Both the position numbers and the translations under genes were made by a program. DNA of 64,000 nucleotides from Onishia niordana (lineage in GTDB: Bacteria; Pseudomonadota; Gammaproteobacteria; Pseudomonadales; Halomonadaceae): positions 211,547 through 275,546 of the forward strand of contig NZ_SDSD01000006.1 of the NCBI RefSeq assembly GCF_004798965.1. Direction: 5' to 3'. The notes below the pieces were generated by a model, which did not search any database, had not been told where the DNA came from, and saw only the letters and a list, made by a program, of their open reading frames with translations. The first letter of the stretch is position 1. Each line of letters opens with the position of its first letter. Positions 9,237 through 21,033 of this stretch are shown piece after piece.

Positions 9237-10475
9237 ATGCCTCGTAGAAGGGTCGTAGTGACTGGGCTTGGTCTGGTAACGCCAGTAGGGAACACGGTCG
9301 ATGAAAGCTGGGCGAACATTGTCGCCGGCAAAAGCGGTATTTCCGCCATTGATCATTTTGATACCAGTGGGTTCAACACGCGCTTCGGTGGATCGATCAA
9401 GGACTTTGATATCAGTCCTTATCTGAACCCCAAGGATGCGCGCAAGATGGACCTGTTCATCCAGTACGGCATTGCTGCCGGTGGGCAGGCCATCAGCGAT
9501 GCCGGGCTTGAGTGCAGTGAATCCAATGCGCACCGGATCGGTGTGGCGATTGGCTCCGGTATCGGCGGATTGCCGATGATCGAGCATAACCACAACGCCC
9601 TCCAAAAGGGCGGTGCCCGGCGCATTTCACCATTCTTTGTGCCCGGTTCGATCATTAACATGATCTCTGGCAACTTGGCGATTCAGCATGGTTTCCGTGG
9701 CCCCAATATCGCCATCACCACGGCCTGCACCACCGGCACCCATAACATCGGCTATAGCGCGCGCACTATTGCCTATGGCGATGCCGATGTCATGGTCTGT
9801 GGTGGAGCAGAAATGGCGACCACGCCGCTGGGGCTTGGTGGTTTCTCGGCTGCGCGCGCGCTGTCGACACGCAACGATGATCCAGAGTCGGCCAGCCGTC
9901 CCTGGGATCAGGATCGCGACGGCTTCGTGCTGTCCGATGGCGCCGGTGTGATGGTGCTTGAGGAGTACGAACACGCCAAGGCCCGCGGTGCGACCATCTA
10001 TGCAGAGCTTTCCGGTTTTGGCATGAGTGATGATGCTTACCACATGACGGCGCCGCCGGAAGATGGCAGCGGTGCGGCCATGTCGATGCGTAACGCCGTT
10101 AACGATGCCGGCATCGATCCCGCCAAGATCGATTACATCAATGCGCACGGTACCTCCACGCCGGCGGGTGACCTGGCCGAGAGTCGCGCCGTTGAAAAGG
10201 TGATGGGCGAGGGCGCCAAGTCCGTGGCCGTAAGTTCCACCAAGTCGATGATCGGCCATCTGCTGGGTGCTGCCGGTGCCGTCGAAGCGGTGTTCTGTGT
10301 GCTCGCGATACGCGATCAGGTGGCGCCGCCCACGATCAACCTGGATACCCCCCAGGCAGGCTGTGATCTCGACTATGTACCGCACACCGCTCGCGAGATG
10401 AAGATCGACACCACCCTGTCGAATTCCTTTGGCTTCGGCGGCACCAACGGCTCGCTGATCTTTACCCGGGTCTGA
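9237..10475 (+). CDS. fabF: 3-oxoacyl-ACP synthase II
   Basis: Condensing enzyme (KAS II) that elongates acyl-ACP. The 412 residues contain [13 protein letters not shown] at the N-terminus, the active-site cysteine in [12 protein letters not shown] (~residue 163), and the two histidines in [11 protein letters not shown] and [22 protein letters not shown] is at the C-terminus. The Cys-His-His triad marks KAS I/II; the length and position after acpP indicate FabF. The start has GGAGGGAAGCTG upstream. Confidence 0.96.
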   Translation: MPRRRVVVTGLGLVTPVGNTVDESWANIVAGKSGISAIDHFDTSGFNTRFGGSIKDFDISPYLNPKDARKMDLFIQYGIAAGGQAISDAGLECSESNAHRIGVAIGSGIGGLPMIEHNHNALQKGGARRISPFFVPGSIINMISGNLAIQHGFRGPNIAITTACTTGTHNIGYSARTIAYGDADVMVCGGAEMATTPLGLGGFSAARALSTRNDDPESASRPWDQDRDGFVLSDGAGVMVLEEYEHAKARGATIYAELSGFGMSDDAYHMTAPPEDGSGAAMSMRNAVNDAGIDPAKIDYINAHGTSTPAGDLAESRAVEKVMGEGAKSVAVSSTKSMIGHLLGAAGAVEAVFCVLAIRDQVAPPTINLDTPQAGCDLDYVPHTAREMKIDTTLSNSFGFGGTNGSLIFTRV

Positions 10476-10482
10476 ACGGACG

Positions 10483-11286
10483 ATGAGTGAGGCAGCGCTG
10501 CCGCTGGATGATCGTGGTCTGGCCTACGGCGATGGCGTCTTCGAGACCGTGCTGGTTCGCGATGGCTGCCCTGTGCTCTGGGAAGAGCACCTGGCACGAT
10601 TGGCGCGAGGCTGCTCCCAGCTGGGCTTTCCTCCGCCTTGCCGTGACGAACTTGATGCCTTGCCGGGCAAAGCGCCGGCTGGGCTCAGTGTGCTCAAGCT
10701 GATCGTGACCCGCGGCAGTGGCGGGCGGGGCTACCTGGCCCCGACTGATCCGGCGCCGCGTCTGCTGGTACAGCATCTGCCGTTCGCCCCCGCCGAGACA
10801 CGCTGGCATGAAGGGGTGAGGGTGCGTTTCTGTGCCTTGCGGCTGGGGATTCAGCCGCTACTTGCCGGGCTCAAGCACCTCAACCGCCTGGAGAATGTGC
10901 TGGCTCGCAAGGAGTGGTCTGATGCCGCTGTCGCCGAGGGCCTGCTCTGCGACAGCGATGACCACCTCATCGAGGCCACCTGCATGAATCTCTTCTGGCA
11001 GCGTAATGGCCGCCTGGAAACGCCAAAGCTTGATCGCTGCGGGGTGGCAGGTACCCTGCGCCAGGCGCTGCTGGCCGAGCATTCGGTCAGCGAGGTCGAG
11101 GTCGGTCCATCGCGACTCCAAGAGGCCGAGGCCCTATGGCTCGGCAATTCCCTGCAAGGGTTATGGCCAGTGACCCGGCTTGATGACAGCGATGGCCGTG
11201 CGCTTATCACCTGGACGATTGGCGAGAGGCATCGTCGATTGCAGAACGACGCCCAGCGCCTGCTGGGTTATCCGCTGCTGCCTTGA
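10483..11286 (+). CDS. pabC: Aminodeoxychorismate lyase
   Basis: PLP enzyme (fold type IV) that makes p-aminobenzoate from 4-amino-4-deoxychorismate for folate synthesis. The 267 residues show the family pattern DRGLAYGDGVFET near the N-terminus and GLKHLNRLENVLAR, with the PLP lysine, in the middle. It starts seven bases after the fabF stop and precedes mltG, the same order as E. coli and Pseudomonas. A branched-chain or D-amino-acid aminotransferase of the same fold is excluded mainly by context. Confidence 0.92.
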   Translation: MSEAALPLDDRGLAYGDGVFETVLVRDGCPVLWEEHLARLARGCSQLGFPPPCRDELDALPGKAPAGLSVLKLIVTRGSGGRGYLAPTDPAPRLLVQHLPFAPAETRWHEGVRVRFCALRLGIQPLLAGLKHLNRLENVLARKEWSDAAVAEGLLCDSDDHLIEATCMNLFWQRNGRLETPKLDRCGVAGTLRQALLAEHSVSEVEVGPSRLQEAEALWLGNSLQGLWPVTRLDDSDGRALITWTIGERHRRLQNDAQRLLGYPLLP

Positions 11287-11315
11287 TGCCGGTAGCAGTT
11301 CCCTGAGGAGACACC

Positions 11316-13997
<2,682 letters not shown>

Positions 13998-14053
13998 TGC
14001 CGACGCGATGCTATATTTCGTCTAGGGTCACATTGCCATCTTGAGGAGCCGCT

Positions 14054-14389
14054 ATGGCCGGTCAGAAAGCGTTGTCACTGACGATTCAGGATTTGCCGAC
14101 GCTGCTGTCGGCCTATATGCCTTCTCTGGTGAGAGGCGGTATCTTCGTGCCAACCCGTGAGCGCTATACGCTCGATCAGGAAATCCTGTTGCTGCTGACC
14201 CTGCCCGGTGACGAAGAGCGCTACCCGGTGACGGGGCAAGTAGTCTGGGTGTCGCCTCCCGGTGTCTCGGGTCGGCGGGTGCCAGGGGTTGGCCTGCATT
14301 TTCGCGCCGAGGATCAGAGCGTACGCGACCGTATCGAGACACTGCTGGCTGGCCAGCTCGACAAGGGTGCCACCACCTATACGCTGTAG
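14054..14389 (+). CDS. pilZ: PilZ-domain protein (type IV pilus assembly PilZ-like)
   Basis: 111-residue single-domain PilZ protein. In Pseudomonas the holB-adjacent PilZ is needed for type IV pilus assembly and does not bind cyclic-di-GMP. Here too the N-terminal RxxxR di-GMP motif is not evident, and the second motif reads VGLHF rather than D/NxSxxG; non-binding is therefore inferred. The start is ATG 14054 with GAGGAG at 14043-14048. No other pilus gene is present in the window. Confidence 0.85.
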   Translation: MAGQKALSLTIQDLPTLLSAYMPSLVRGGIFVPTRERYTLDQEILLLLTLPGDEERYPVTGQVVWVSPPGVSGRRVPGVGLHFRAEDQSVRDRIETLLAGQLDKGATTYTL

Positions 14390-14428
14390 CATCTTCCCGT
14401 TTTCCCCTTTTCGCTGACCGAGTGACCC

Positions 14429-15256
14429 ATGTTTGTCGATTCCCACTGCCATCTCGACCGCCTTGACCTGAGTGCCCATGATGGTGATCTGAACGCTGCC
14501 CTCGAGGCGGCGCGTGCGCGTCATGTGCGCCAGTTCCTGGCGATCGCCGTGACCCTTGAAGACGTGCCCGGCCTCGCCGATATCGCCCGCGACCATGCAG
14601 ACGTCGTGATATCTGCCGGCGTGCACCCCCTGCATAGCGTGGCCGAAGAGCCGACAGTCGCCGCCATCAAGGACTGTGCCGAACGCTATGAGGCAGTCGC
14701 CATCGGCGAGACCGGGCTGGACTATCATTACGACGGTGTCGCTCAGGAGGTGCAATACGAGCGCTTTCGCCGCCATCTGATAGCGGCCAATGAGCTCGAG
14801 CTACCGGTGATCATCCATACTCGCGAGGCCCGCGAGGACACCCTGGCGCTGATCCGCGAGCACACCGATCCCGCCATTGGCGGTGTTCTGCACTGCTTCA
14901 CCGAGGACCTGGATATGGCGCGGGAAGCGGTGCGTCATGGCTTCTTCATTTCGCTGTCCGGTATCGTGACGTTTCGAAATGCCAAGGCGATCCGCGAGCT
15001 TGCCAGCCAGGTGCCGTTGGATCGGCTGCTGATCGAGACCGATAGCCCTTATCTGGCGCCGGTGCCACACCGCGGCAAGCCCAATGAGCCGCAGTGGGTC
15101 GTCGAGGTGGCTGAGTGCATTGCCAAGGAGCGAGGCATCAGTGTCGACGAGGTCGCCATGCAGACCACCGCTAACTTCTATCGACTGTTCAAGGCCGCCG
15201 TACCGGAAGCACCGACTGACGTGCGAGAGTCGCTGGCAGAATCCGGTCTGATATGA
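14429..15256 (+). CDS. tatD: TatD-family metal-dependent DNase
   Basis: 275-residue TIM-barrel hydrolase. Metal ligands are visible in order: DSHCHLD (residues 4-10), IGETGLDYHY, VIIHTREA, LHCFTED and LIETDSPYLAP. Family members act as 3'-5' DNases or in quality control. Which paralogue (TatD, YcfH, YjjV) it is cannot be fixed from sequence alone, but the position after holB-pilZ corresponds to YcfH. Intergenic spacing of 39 bases on each side suggests it belongs to the same operon. Confidence 0.88.
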   Translation: MFVDSHCHLDRLDLSAHDGDLNAALEAARARHVRQFLAIAVTLEDVPGLADIARDHADVVISAGVHPLHSVAEEPTVAAIKDCAERYEAVAIGETGLDYHYDGVAQEVQYERFRRHLIAANELELPVIIHTREAREDTLALIREHTDPAIGGVLHCFTEDLDMAREAVRHGFFISLSGIVTFRNAKAIRELASQVPLDRLLIETDSPYLAPVPHRGKPNEPQWVVEVAECIAKERGISVDEVAMQTTANFYRLFKAAVPEAPTDVRESLAESGLI

Positions 15257-15295
15257 CCGTCTTGTCGAGTCTGTCGCCGCCGAGAAGGAAACCTT

Positions 15296-15856
15296 ATGCC
15301 GATCGATTACCCGCCGCTAGCGCCGCTTCTTGAGTACATCGAAGGCGAGGGCGCCATTCCGCCGCTCGAGGATTGGCATCCGGCGCTGTCGGGAGAGATG
15401 AACCTGTGCATCCGTGCCGATGGCCGCTGGTGGCATGAAGGTGAGCCTATCACGCGGGGGCGATTGGTCCGGCTACTGTCGACCCTTCTGCGTCGCGAGG
15501 AAGACGGTGAGCATTACCTGCTGACGCCGGTAGAAAAATGGCGCATCGAGGTCGAAGATTGCCCCTTTCAGGTTGTCGATGCCGACCATCATGACAATGT
15601 CTGGACCCTGACCACCAACGTCGGCGACCGCCTGATCCTTGACGAGCATCACCGGCTGAGGCTGGATCACGATATTCCTTCTGTGCCGGTGCGCTTCGGC
15701 TTGTCGGCGCGGCTGCATCGTAACGTCTACTATCGGTTGATCGAGCAGGCGCAGACCCGCGAGATCACGGGTGTCGAGACGCCTGCGCAAGAGCTGGGCA
15801 TCGAGAGTGCTGGTGTCTGGCAGCCGCTGGGACGCTTTTCCGAGGAGGGCGCGTGA
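15296..15856 (+). CDS. DUF1285 protein
   Basis: 186-residue protein of the DUF1285 family, recognisable by the N-terminal PPLEDWHPALSGEMNLCIRADG block, the WWHEGEPITRGRLVRLLSTLL segment and YLLTPVEKWRIEVEDCPF. Function is unknown; a ligand-binding or stress role has been suggested in the family. There is no signal peptide or membrane segment. Its stop overlaps the GTG start of the helicase gene by four bases (GTGA), implying coupled translation, so a functional link with the helicase is possible but unproved. Confidence 0.8.
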   Translation: MPIDYPPLAPLLEYIEGEGAIPPLEDWHPALSGEMNLCIRADGRWWHEGEPITRGRLVRLLSTLLRREEDGEHYLLTPVEKWRIEVEDCPFQVVDADHHDNVWTLTTNVGDRLILDEHHRLRLDHDIPSVPVRFGLSARLHRNVYYRLIEQAQTREITGVETPAQELGIESAGVWQPLGRFSEEGA

Positions 15857-18099
15857 GGCTGACCCCGGAGCAGCAGGCGGTGGTCGGCCACCCGGGCGGG
15901 CATGCTCGGGTGGCCGCCGTGGCCGGTGCCGGCAAGACCACCACCCTGGTGGCACGGGTGCTGCACCTGCTTGCCTCGGGCGCGCCGCCCAAGCGGATGC
16001 TGGTGTTGATGTTCAATCGCGCCGCCCGTGAGGATTTCACCGCCAAGCTCGTCGCCCGGGCGCCGGCCGGCATGGCGCTGCCCGATGTTCGCACCTTTCA
16101 CTCTTTGGGGCATCGCCTGACCCAGAGCCTGACCCGCTGGGGAGCTCTGACACCGCGACAACTATTGGCCGCCGACTGGCAGCGCGAGCGGCTGCTGCGC
16201 CAGGCCGTGCAGCAGACCCTGTCTGGCGACCAGACACGCCTGGAAGATGCGCTGGAACCTGAGCGCCTGGAGGCCTTCGGCCACTTCTGCGAGCTGGTCA
16301 AGGCCGAGCTTGCCGACCCCGGCGAGCTTCACGAGCGCCTCGACTATGGCGTTGATACCGGGCACTTCGTCGAGGCCTTCGACACCGTCGAGACGCTGCT
16401 CGCCGACCATCGGCAGATGACCTACGCCGATCTTTTATATCGCCCGCTCAAGGCACTGGAGCGAGAGCCGGCACTCAAGGCACGGGTGCAGGGGTTCCTC
16501 GATCAGGTCATCATCGACGAGTATCAGGATATCAACGCCGCCCAGCAGCGGCTGCTGGCCCTGCTGGCCGGCGACACCGCTGCGGTGATGGCGGTCGGGG
16601 ATGCCAATCAGTGCATCTACGAATGGCGCGGGGCCCGGCCCGACACCATGCTCGATGACTTCACGGCCACCTTCGGCGAGGCGCATGACTATCCGCTGTC
16701 GACCACTTTTCGTCATGGTCATGCCCTGGCCCTTGCCGCCAACCATGCCATCGCCGCCAATCGGCGGCGCCCGGATCAGCTGTGCCTTGCCACGCCCGAC
16801 AATCCGACCACCACGCTTCAGGTGGCGCAGGGAGGCGCGTATCTCGCCGAGGCGCTCATCGATTGGCAACGACAGGGGCGTAAGCTCGCCGAAAGCTGCG
16901 TGCTGGTGCGCAGTTGGGCGTTATCGGTATCGGTACAGTTGACGATGCTGCGGGCCGGCATTCCTTTCCGCCTGTCACGGGATGATCGCTTCGTGTTTCG
17001 GCTGCCGCTGGTCCAGGCCCTGGCCGGCTACCTGATGCTGGCGCGCCGTCCCGAGTTGCTCAAGGACCCCGGACATCTTGAGCTGCTGCTCGCCCAGCCC
17101 ACGCCCTTCGTGGCGCGGGAACGGCTCGGTGCCCTGGCGCTGCGCCTGGCCGAGACCCAGTGCTGGCCGGATCGCCAGGACCCCCTGCTGCAGAGCCTGA
17201 AGCCCCTTCAGCGGCGCAACCTCAAGCGGCGCTGGGAGCTACTTTGTGAGCTGCCGCGCCTGGCTGGCTGGCCGCCGGCCAAGCTGCTGACGCATGTGGT
17301 CGAGCGGTTGGACGCCGAAAAGGTGCTCAAGCGTGCCGCGGCGCGCCGCGAGAAGGGGGAGGAGGACGTGCGCCTGCTCGACGTGCTGATCGAGCAGGCC
17401 GGCGAACTCGCCCATGACCCCGACGCCTTCATTGCCCTGCTGCGCGAGCCCGTCGAGAGCCGCGAGGATGGCGTGCTGATCACTACCGTACATGGCGCCA
17501 AGGGGCTGGAGTGGCCACTGGTTGCCCTGTGGGGCGCCAATGAGGAAGATTTCCCTCACTATAGCCGCGAGAATCCGCTCAGCGACGAGCGACTCGAGGA
17601 GGAGCGTCGGCTCTTCTACGTGGCCATCACCCGTGCCCGGGAGCAACTGCTGATGCTCCACGACGGTGGTGAGCATCGGCCCAGCCGCTTCATCGCCGAG
17701 ACCGCCTGGCAGGATTGCCAGCGGCTTGCCGAGGCGCTTAACAATCAGAGTGATTCTCAGGATGATCGCGTCGCTGAAGCGCCGGCCCCTCTGGGCGTCG
17801 AGCAGCCGGCACTGGCCGAGCGCTATCTGGCGGCGCAAGGATACGACTTGCCGGTGGCCGCGCGAGCTCAGTCGAGTGGTGCTGAAGTCGCGGGGCAAGA
17901 AGTAAATGCCTCCGGTAGTCTTTTTCGCGTCGGCCAGCGCTTGCGTCATGCGGTATTCGGTGAGGGTGAGGTGGACCTTGTCGAAGGCGACCCGCGAGAC
18001 CCCATCATCGAGGTGCGCTTCGCCCAGGCCGGCAAGCGTCGCTTGATCGCCAGCCGCGCACCGATCGAGCCACTGCCAAGGGCCACGGTCCCTCACTAG
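15853..18099 (+). CDS. UvrD/Rep-like superfamily I DNA helicase
   Basis: 748-residue SF1A helicase. Motifs in order: Q motif LTPEQQAVV, Walker A AVAGAGKTTTLV (~residues 18-29), motif II VIIDEYQDINAAQ, motif III VGDANQCIYEWRGA, motif V TVHGAKGLEW, motif VI RLFYVAITRAR. After motif VI there is a C-terminal extension of ~130 residues ending in a FRVGQRLRHAVFGEGEV segment, a small beta module also found at the end of UvrD/PcrA. The start is GTG 15853, overlapping DUF1285. It is distinct from canonical UvrD and Rep; the closest description is the orphan UvrD/Rep helicase found near tatD in related bacteria. Confidence 0.88.
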   Translation: MRLTPEQQAVVGHPGGHARVAAVAGAGKTTTLVARVLHLLASGAPPKRMLVLMFNRAAREDFTAKLVARAPAGMALPDVRTFHSLGHRLTQSLTRWGALTPRQLLAADWQRERLLRQAVQQTLSGDQTRLEDALEPERLEAFGHFCELVKAELADPGELHERLDYGVDTGHFVEAFDTVETLLADHRQMTYADLLYRPLKALEREPALKARVQGFLDQVIIDEYQDINAAQQRLLALLAGDTAAVMAVGDANQCIYEWRGARPDTMLDDFTATFGEAHDYPLSTTFRHGHALALAANHAIAANRRRPDQLCLATPDNPTTTLQVAQGGAYLAEALIDWQRQGRKLAESCVLVRSWALSVSVQLTMLRAGIPFRLSRDDRFVFRLPLVQALAGYLMLARRPELLKDPGHLELLLAQPTPFVARERLGALALRLAETQCWPDRQDPLLQSLKPLQRRNLKRRWELLCELPRLAGWPPAKLLTHVVERLDAEKVLKRAAARREKGEEDVRLLDVLIEQAGELAHDPDAFIALLREPVESREDGVLITTVHGAKGLEWPLVALWGANEEDFPHYSRENPLSDERLEEERRLFYVAITRAREQLLMLHDGGEHRPSRFIAETAWQDCQRLAEALNNQSDSQDDRVAEAPAPLGVEQPALAERYLAAQGYDLPVAARAQSSGAEVAGQEVNASGSLFRVGQRLRHAVFGEGEVDLVEGDPRDPIIEVRFAQAGKRRLIASRAPIEPLPRATVPH

Positions 18100-18230
18100 A
18101 CGCCTGTGGCAGCATCCGGGGCTCGATCATCTTCGCGCCTCGCACTGGAAAACTGATGTTTCCACCCCTGCCTTGAGGTGTCTGTTCGGGATATACCGTT
18201 TACGCATCAAGCCTTCGGAGAAGCCCTGCC

Positions 18231-19070
18231 ATGAATCAGCCGCTGATAGACTCAGTCTCCCTTTCCACGGTCATGATGTCGTCACAGCCGCCGCTGCTAC
18301 TCGATTGTCGAGCCCGACTCGATGCCGCCAGTGCCGGGCGAGCCCTGTGGCGGGACGGCCACCTGCCAGGCAGCCAGCATCTGGCCCTGGAGCACGATCT
18401 GTCGGCACCGGCAGGCGAGGGCGGTCGGCATCCGTTGCCGAGCCATGAGGCCTTTAGGGCGGTGATCCGGCGTTTGGGGATCACACCCGATGTGCCGGTG
18501 GTGGTCTATGACGACATGGGTGGCCAGCTCGCCGCCGCGCGGGCCTGGTGGATGCTGGCTTGTTGGGCGGGCCACCCAAGCGTGCGAGTGCTGGATGGCG
18601 GTCTTGCTGCCTGGCAGGCCAATAGGGGACTGCTTGAAGAAGGCGAAACGCCGGCGCCGGCGCCCAGCGACTGGCAGCCGAGCTTTGATGATAGCGTCCT
18701 GGTGAGTGCTACCGGCATCACGCCGGGGCACTCGGCGCTGGTGGATGCCCGGGCGTTGGCGCGTTTTCGCGGCGAGGTCGAGCCCATCGACCCGGTGGCC
18801 GGTCATATCCCCGGCGCCGAGTGCCGGCCCAGCGCCGACAACCTGGACGCCGATGGACAGTTCAAGTCGGCCGCGCAGCTTGCCGCCGAACTGCCGAAGG
18901 TCGATGCTCGGGCGGCCGACGGCCTAATCGCCTACTGCGGCTCCGGGGTCTCCGCCTGCCACGATATCCTCGCCTACGCCATCGCTGGCCGCACGTTGCC
19001 GCGCCTCTACGCCGGCTCCTGGAGCGACTGGATTCGAGACCCCGACCGACCCATCGCCAACGGCGATTGA
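18231..19070 (+). CDS. sseA: 3-mercaptopyruvate/thiosulfate sulfurtransferase
   Basis: Two-domain rhodanese, 279 residues. The inactive N-terminal domain carries LLDCRARL and VVVYDD; the C-terminal domain holds the active cysteine in AYCGSGVSACHD. The loop CGSGVSA resembles CG[ST]GVTA of 3-mercaptopyruvate sulfurtransferase rather than the CRxGxxR/K loop of thiosulfate sulfurtransferase, so the former is preferred. It has its own 131-base upstream gap and a strong terminator after it. Convergent with etfQO. Confidence 0.87.
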   Translation: MNQPLIDSVSLSTVMMSSQPPLLLDCRARLDAASAGRALWRDGHLPGSQHLALEHDLSAPAGEGGRHPLPSHEAFRAVIRRLGITPDVPVVVYDDMGGQLAAARAWWMLACWAGHPSVRVLDGGLAAWQANRGLLEEGETPAPAPSDWQPSFDDSVLVSATGITPGHSALVDARALARFRGEVEPIDPVAGHIPGAECRPSADNLDADGQFKSAAQLAAELPKVDARAADGLIAYCGSGVSACHDILAYAIAGRTLPRLYAGSWSDWIRDPDRPIANGD

Positions 19071-19093
19071 GCCCGGCGACGCCCGCAAGACGT

Positions 19094-19136
19094 AAGAAAA
19101 CGCCCCGCAGGCCGAGTGCCTGCGGGGCGTTTTCTT
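19094..19136 (+). terminator. Terminator between sseA and etfQO
   Basis: An 18-bp perfect stem (19094-19111 with 19119-19136; arms AAGAAAACGCCCCGCAGG and its complement) and a 7-base loop. The right arm ends TTTTCTT and the left arm begins AAGAAAA, so it can work in both directions, for sseA and for etfQO coming from the other side. Confidence 0.88.
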
Positions 19137-19139
19137 GGT

Positions 19140-19365
19140 ACCCGCTCTGGGCGGCATGGACAAGCAAGGCGAGCGATTTCGACAGGGCGCCGTCGCGTAG
19201 CGCGATGGGTAGCGCGAATCGACAGGGATGTCGATTCAGAGGCGGCAAGAGGGGCCTTGTTCCGCCTCGAGCGCGTCAGCCGGCTCGCGAAGCGTCGGGG
19301 TTTCGCCCTGATGCAAGCGAGCCGTTGCTTGTCGATGACATGACCCCGCCGGAGCAGGGCTTCCC
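19140..19365. repeat. Palindromic intergenic element (REP-like candidate)
   Basis: Non-coding stretch between the terminator and the etfQO stop. It contains a 9-bp perfect inverted repeat, GAATCGACA (19216-19224) and TGTCGATTC (19229-19237), separated by four bases. Just before it, GTAGCGCGA occurs twice 12 bases apart (from 19198 and 19210). The arrangement looks like a dispersed palindromic element, but its copy number in the genome cannot be seen from here. Confidence 0.4.
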
Positions 19366-21033
19366 TCACATGTTCGGATAGTTCGGCCCGCCGCCGCCCT
19401 CCGGTGCCACCCAGGTGATGTTCTGGGCGGGATCCTTGATGTCGCAGGTCTTGCAGTGCACGCAGTTCTGGAAGTTGATCTGGAACTTGGGCGTGCCGGC
19501 CTCGTCTTCTACGATCTCGTAGACACCGGCCGGGCAGTAGCGCTGAGCCGGTTCGGCGTATTCCGGCAGGTTGACCCTTACCGGCACCTCGGGATCGCTG
19601 AGGCGCAGGTGGCAGGGCTGATCCTCCTCGTGGTTGGTGTTGGAGAGAAACACCGAGGAGGACTTGTCGAAGGACAGCTTGCCGTCGGGCTTCGGGTAGT
19701 CGATCTTCTCGCACTCGCTGGCCTTCTTGAGGGCGGCGTAATCGGCGGTGGTGTCGTGGACGTTAGGCAGCTTGCCGCCCAGCAGTTGATCGAGGAAGTT
19801 GTAGGCGCCGCCACCGACGGTGCCGTACTTGTGGATCGCCGGGCCGAAGCTCGCGCTTTCCTTGAGCTCCTGATAGGCCCAGCTTGCTTCCCATTTCTCA
19901 GTGAAAGCAGAGAGTTCCCGGCCGCCCTCGTCATCCTGCGCGAGGGCTTCGAAGACGCTTTCGGCGGCCACCAGGCCGGACTTCATGGCGGTGTGCAGGC
20001 CCTTGATCTTGGCGAAATTCAGCGTGCCGGCATCACAGCCGATCAAAAGCCCGCCGGGGAAGGTCATCTTGGGCAGGCAGTTGAGGCCGCCCTTGGTGAT
20101 GGCGCGGGCGCCATAGGCCACGCGCTTGCCGCCCTCCAGATACTGCTTGAGCACTGGATGGTGTTTCATGCGCTGGAACTCGTCGAAGGGCGACAGGTAA
20201 GGGTTCTGGTAGGAAAGATCCATGATCAACCCGACCACTACCTGCTGGTTCTCGGCGTGGTAGAGAAACCAGCCGCCGTGCGTGTGCTTGTCCAACGGCC
20301 AGCCAGAGCCGTGCAGCACCAGACCCGGTTCGTGCTGCTCGGCCGGCACGTCCCACAGCTCCTTGAGGCCGATGCCATAGTGTTGCGGGTCCTTGCCGGC
20401 ATCCAGGTCGAATTTGTCGATCAGGCGCTTGCCGAGATGGCCCCGGGCGCCCTCGGCGAACAGGGTGTACTTGGCCCGCAGTTCCATGCCTGGCATGTGG
20501 CCGTCCTTGGGCTCGCCGTCGGCGCCCAGGCCCATGTCGCCGACCAGAATGCCACGCACGGTACCATCTTCGTCATGCAGGGTTTCCTGAGCGGCGAAGC
20601 CAGGGAAGATCTCGACGCCGAGTTCCTCGGCCTGCTCGGCGAGCCAGCGGCACAGGTTGCCAGCGCTGATCACATAGCGCGTCTGATCACCGCCGGTGTT
20701 ATGCATGGTCTTGGGCACCAGGGCATTGGGCAGCAGCTGGGCCTTGTCGGCATCCTTGAGGAGATAGAGCTCGTCGCGAACGGCGGGGGTAGTCAGCGGG
20801 GCGCCGCGGCCTTCCCAGTCGGGAAAAAGCTCGGCCAGTGCCCGTGGCTCGAAGACGGCCCCCGAGAGGATATGGGCGCCGACCTCAGAGCCCTTTTCCA
20901 CCACGCACACCGTCAGTTCCTGCTCGGCCTCGTTCGCCTGCTGCATCAGGCGACAGGCGGCGGACAGGCCGGAGGGACCGGCGCCGACGATGACCACGTC
21001 GAAATCCATGTATTCGCGTTCTTGCTCTTCCAC
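19366..21033 (-). CDS. ETF:ubiquinone oxidoreductase
   Basis: Passes electrons from reduced electron-transfer flavoprotein to ubiquinone at the membrane, the last step of acyl-CoA dehydrogenation. The 555 residues contain the FAD fold VVIVGAGPSGLSAACRL at the N-terminus, GCDAGTLNFAKIKGLHTAMKSG-type blocks in the middle, and a C-terminal 4Fe-4S module (CPAGVYEIV ... CVHCKTCDIKDPAQNI). It is divergent from etfBA across 477 bases, as in Pseudomonas (etfQO, etfB and etfA together). A PsrA-like palindrome lies in the shared regulatory region. Start: ATG 21033, AGAGGAGA upstream on the coding strand. Confidence 0.95.
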   Translation of the reverse strand: MEEQEREYMDFDVVIVGAGPSGLSAACRLMQQANEAEQELTVCVVEKGSEVGAHILSGAVFEPRALAELFPDWEGRGAPLTTPAVRDELYLLKDADKAQLLPNALVPKTMHNTGGDQTRYVISAGNLCRWLAEQAEELGVEIFPGFAAQETLHDEDGTVRGILVGDMGLGADGEPKDGHMPGMELRAKYTLFAEGARGHLGKRLIDKFDLDAGKDPQHYGIGLKELWDVPAEQHEPGLVLHGSGWPLDKHTHGGWFLYHAENQQVVVGLIMDLSYQNPYLSPFDEFQRMKHHPVLKQYLEGGKRVAYGARAITKGGLNCLPKMTFPGGLLIGCDAGTLNFAKIKGLHTAMKSGLVAAESVFEALAQDDEGGRELSAFTEKWEASWAYQELKESASFGPAIHKYGTVGGGAYNFLDQLLGGKLPNVHDTTADYAALKKASECEKIDYPKPDGKLSFDKSSSVFLSNTNHEEDQPCHLRLSDPEVPVRVNLPEYAEPAQRYCPAGVYEIVEDEAGTPKFQINFQNCVHCKTCDIKDPAQNITWVAPEGGGGPNYPNM

